A stretch of 39,971 nucleotides of DNA from Bordetella parapertussis (GTDB lineage: Bacteria; Pseudomonadota; Gammaproteobacteria; Burkholderiales; SG8-41), in assembly GCA_945865805.1 (NCBI GenBank), contig CAMBGJ010000006.1:1-39971 (forward strand). The letters run 5' to 3'. Below are positions 37,944 through 39,971 of this stretch, one piece after another. Each line of letters opens with the position of its first letter. Position 1 is the first letter of the stretch. The translations under genes and the position numbers were made by a program. The notes beneath the pieces are model-generated. The model did no database searches. It was not told where the DNA came from and saw nothing but the letters and a program-made list of their open reading frames with translations.

Positions 37944-39221
37944 CTACCGTACCTCGTACGCGACCTGCCCGCCCACCAGCGTATGCGTCACTCGCCCTTT
38001 GAGTTCCAGCCCGCTGTAAGGCGTGTTTTTGCCTTGACTCAGCAGCGACGAACGCTCGACCTTCCAGTAGCGCTCGGCATCGAACACGCACACATCCGCG
38101 TCGGTGCCCACGGATAGATGCCCCGCGTCGATGCCCAACAGCGCCGCCGCGTTGGTGGTCATGCGCGCAAGGGCGGTGGTGAGCGGCACCTGGTCTTCTT
38201 CCGCCCATTTCAGTGTCAGCGGCAGCAGCAGCTCCAGACCGGTGGCACCGGGCTCAGATTCGGAGAACGGCAGTTGTTTGGCGTCGTCGTCCACCGGGCA
38301 ATGGTCGGAGCACACGGCGTCTACGGTGTGATCGGCGAGCGCTTTACGCAGGGCGTCGCGGTCGCGCTGGCTGCGCAAGGGCGGGATCAAATGGCAGTGC
38401 GGATCAAAGTAGCCGATGTCCATTTCAGAGAGATGCAGATGATGCACCGCCACGTCGCAGGTGACCGCCGTGCCGTCGTGGCGGGCGCGGCGCACCATGT
38501 TGATGCCTTCTGCGCTCGACAGGCGGCACAGATGCACGCGCGCGCCGGTCTCGCGGGCGAGCAGCAAAATCACACTGAGGGCGGCGGTTTCCGCGCACAC
38601 CGGTATCGAGGGTAACCCCAGCCGCGTGGCGACCTGGCCATCGTGCGCCACGCCGCCGCGCGCGAGCGCCGCATCCTGCGGGCGCAGCCACACCGAGATG
38701 TTAAAGGTGGCCGCGTATTGCATGGCATACAGCAACACCTGGTTATCGGTGAGCGGCACGTCGGCGTGTGAAAACGCCACGCAGCCCGCGTCGCGCAGTT
38801 CGGCCATCTCGGTCAGCCGCAGGCCTTTCAGCCCCTCGGTGAGCGCGCCGATGGGGTAGACGCGCGCCTTGTTGAGGTTGCGTGCGCGGTACTTGAGCAT
38901 TTCCACCAGGCCCGGCTCGTCAAGCGGCGGGTCGGTATCCGGCGGGCACGCCAGGCTGGTAACACCGCCAGCGACGGCGGCATTCATTTCGGAATCGAGC
39001 GTGGCGATGTATTCGTAACCCGGCTCGCGCAGCCGCGCCGAGACATCCACCAGGCCGGGGCAAACAATTTTGCCGCTGGCATCGATGGTGCGGTTGGCGG
39101 TAAAGCCATCCGGCGCGCTGCCGATGGCCACGATCTTGCCGGCGGCGATATACACATCGCGCACGGCGTCGATGGTGTTTTTGGGGTCGATCAGGCGCCC
39201 CCCTTTGAGATGAATCTTCAT
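37944..39221 (-). CDS. pyrC': Dihydroorotase-like protein lacking the metal HxH site (PyrC')
   Basis: This 425-residue protein follows pyrB after 7 bases. It resembles class I dihydroorotases, but where they have DxHxHxREPG it reads DVSARLREPG (59-68), so both metal-binding His residues are gone. Pseudomonas and other proteobacteria carry an inactive dihydroorotase homologue (PyrC') next to pyrB that serves as a structural subunit of aspartate transcarbamoylase. The same role is likely here. The start at 39221 (MKIHLKGGRLIDPKN) is chosen over an in-frame upstream start that overlaps pyrB. A true dihydroorotase must be encoded elsewhere. Confidence 0.9.
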   Translation of the reverse strand: MKIHLKGGRLIDPKNTIDAVRDVYIAAGKIVAIGSAPDGFTANRTIDASGKIVCPGLVDVSARLREPGYEYIATLDSEMNAAVAGGVTSLACPPDTDPPLDEPGLVEMLKYRARNLNKARVYPIGALTEGLKGLRLTEMAELRDAGCVAFSHADVPLTDNQVLLYAMQYAATFNISVWLRPQDAALARGGVAHDGQVATRLGLPSIPVCAETAALSVILLLARETGARVHLCRLSSAEGINMVRRARHDGTAVTCDVAVHHLHLSEMDIGYFDPHCHLIPPLRSQRDRDALRKALADHTVDAVCSDHCPVDDDAKQLPFSESEPGATGLELLLPLTLKWAEEDQVPLTTALARMTTNAAALLGIDAGHLSVGTDADVCVFDAERYWKVERSSLLSQGKNTPYSGLELKGRVTHTLVGGQVAYEVR

Positions 39222-39228
39222 CGCTGTC

Positions 39229-39971
39229 CTAGCCGCGCCAACCGCCGGCAACAATGCTCATCACCGCCATGCGGATGGCAATGCCGAAACGCACCTGCGG
39301 CAGGATCACCGATTGCTGGCCGTCGGCGACGCTGGAATCGATTTCCACGCCGCGATTCATCGGCCCTGGGTGCAGCACGATGGCGTCCGGCTTGGCCAGC
39401 GCGAGCTGGTCGTCGGTGATGCCGTAGTATTTGTAGAACTCCTGTCCCGAGGCAAGCAGCGCGCCCTTCATGCGTTCGTTTTGCAGACGCAGCGTGCTCA
39501 CCACATCGACATCCCGCAAGCCCTCGCGCAGGTCGTGATACACCTGCACGCCAAGGCTCTTGATATCGGCCGGGATCAGCGTACGCGGGCCGATGACGCG
39601 AATTTCCGGGCAGCCCAGCGTGGTCAGCGCGTGTATCTGCGAACGCGCCACGCGCGAATGCAGGATATCGCCGATGATCGCCACCCGCAGTTGGGTGAAA
39701 TCCTTTTTGTAGTGGCGAATGGTGTACATATCGAGCAGCCCTTGCGTCGGGTGCTGATGGCGTCCGTCGCCGGCGTTGATGACATGAATGTCCGGCCCCA
39801 CGTGCTTGGCGATCAGATGCGGCGCGCCGCTGGCCGCGTGGCGCACCACGAACATATCCGCCTGCATCGCCGCCAGATTGGCGACCGTATCGAGCACGCT
39901 CTCGCCTTTGCTGGCGGACGATTGCGCGATGGCGAGATTGATCACGTCGGCCGACAGGCGCTTGGCGGCGA
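39229..39971 (-). CDS. pyrB: Aspartate carbamoyltransferase catalytic subunit (3' part)
   Basis: The frame is open to the window edge and encodes the last ~246 residues of PyrB, which joins carbamoyl phosphate and aspartate in pyrimidine synthesis. Visible segments are [15 protein letters not shown] (phosphate-binding loop side), [21 protein letters not shown] (carbamoyl-phosphate site), [13 protein letters not shown] and [14 protein letters not shown]. It ends ...VAGGWRG. The N-terminal ~70 residues lie outside. No pyrR or regulatory site is within the window. Confidence 0.95.
   Translation of the reverse strand, partial: AAKRLSADVINLAIAQSSASKGESVLDTVANLAAMQADMFVVRHAASGAPHLIAKHVGPDIHVINAGDGRHQHPTQGLLDMYTIRHYKKDFTQLRVAIIGDILHSRVARSQIHALTTLGCPEIRVIGPRTLIPADIKSLGVQVYHDLREGLRDVDVVSTLRLQNERMKGALLASGQEFYKYYGITDDQLALAKPDAIVLHPGPMNRGVEIDSSVADGQQSVILPQVRFGIAIRMAVMSIVAGGWRG

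Overview
The window looks like a G+C-rich environmental betaproteobacterium (Burkholderiales-like). The clues are zapA followed by 6S RNA and an EVE-domain gene, two Bug/TctC-type solute receptors, a DUF4124 protein, and pyrB followed by a dihydroorotase-like gene without its metal site. No rRNA, tRNA, transposase, prophage or CRISPR array was seen.

Layout. (1) 1-11.6 kb, plus strand: an acyl-CoA catabolic block. It holds etfB (cut by the window edge), etfA, a carboxyltransferase, a biotin carboxylase, an enoyl-CoA hydratase/3-hydroxyacyl-CoA dehydrogenase fusion, both subunits of an ADP-forming acyl-CoA synthetase, an iron-alcohol-dehydrogenase homologue lacking the usual metal ligands, a small periplasmic protein and a FlK-like thioesterase. 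(2) 11.6-14.2 kb, minus strand: a TonB-dependent receptor under a cobalamin riboswitch with an unusual insertion. (3) 14.3-15.6 kb: a ZapB-like gene, zapA, ssrS (6S RNA) and an EVE gene. (4) 15.7-17.9 kb: two amidohydrolases of the ACMSD type. (5) 17.9-19.3 kb: two toxin-antitoxin loci back to back, one with a dead toxin gene. (6) 19.4-21.1 kb: a thiamine-diphosphate enzyme. (7) 21.2-31.8 kb, minus strand: an M20 peptidase, a dienelactone hydrolase, and a coenzyme F420 set (cofC, cofD, cofE, npdG, fused cofGH/fbiC) flanked by two Bug receptors and followed upstream by an F420-type luciferase-like oxidoreductase. (8) 31.8-35.4 kb: xthA, a DUF4124/glutaredoxin-like protein and oligopeptidase A. 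(9) 35.6-37.7 kb: an AAA ATPase plus a TOPRIM-like partner, probably a defence pair. (10) 37.9 kb to the end: a pseudo-dihydroorotase gene and pyrB (cut by the window edge).

How the parts fit. The acyl-CoA block can activate, oxidise, carboxylate and hydrolyse acyl-CoA esters and pass electrons to ETF, although no biotin carrier protein is present. The F420 set covers making the deazaflavin, attaching the phospholactyl-type linker, glutamylation and reduction by NADPH, and it sits beside a likely user enzyme and solute-binding receptors. This suggests F420-dependent catabolism of an imported organic acid or xenobiotic, which is inference.

Two non-coding themes run through the window. Long, often perfect, palindromes fill many junctions between co-directional genes; six of them share the terminus CCRCAGA and a short internal unit. 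Separately, an AT-rich motif TAA-N4-TTG-WTW, matching the inverse complement of the IHF consensus, recurs at nine places. One copy lies inside the riboswitch, and another lies inside the coding linker of fbiC beside a REP-like palindrome. These dispersed elements, and their intrusion into fbiC and the riboswitch, are the most unusual signals here.
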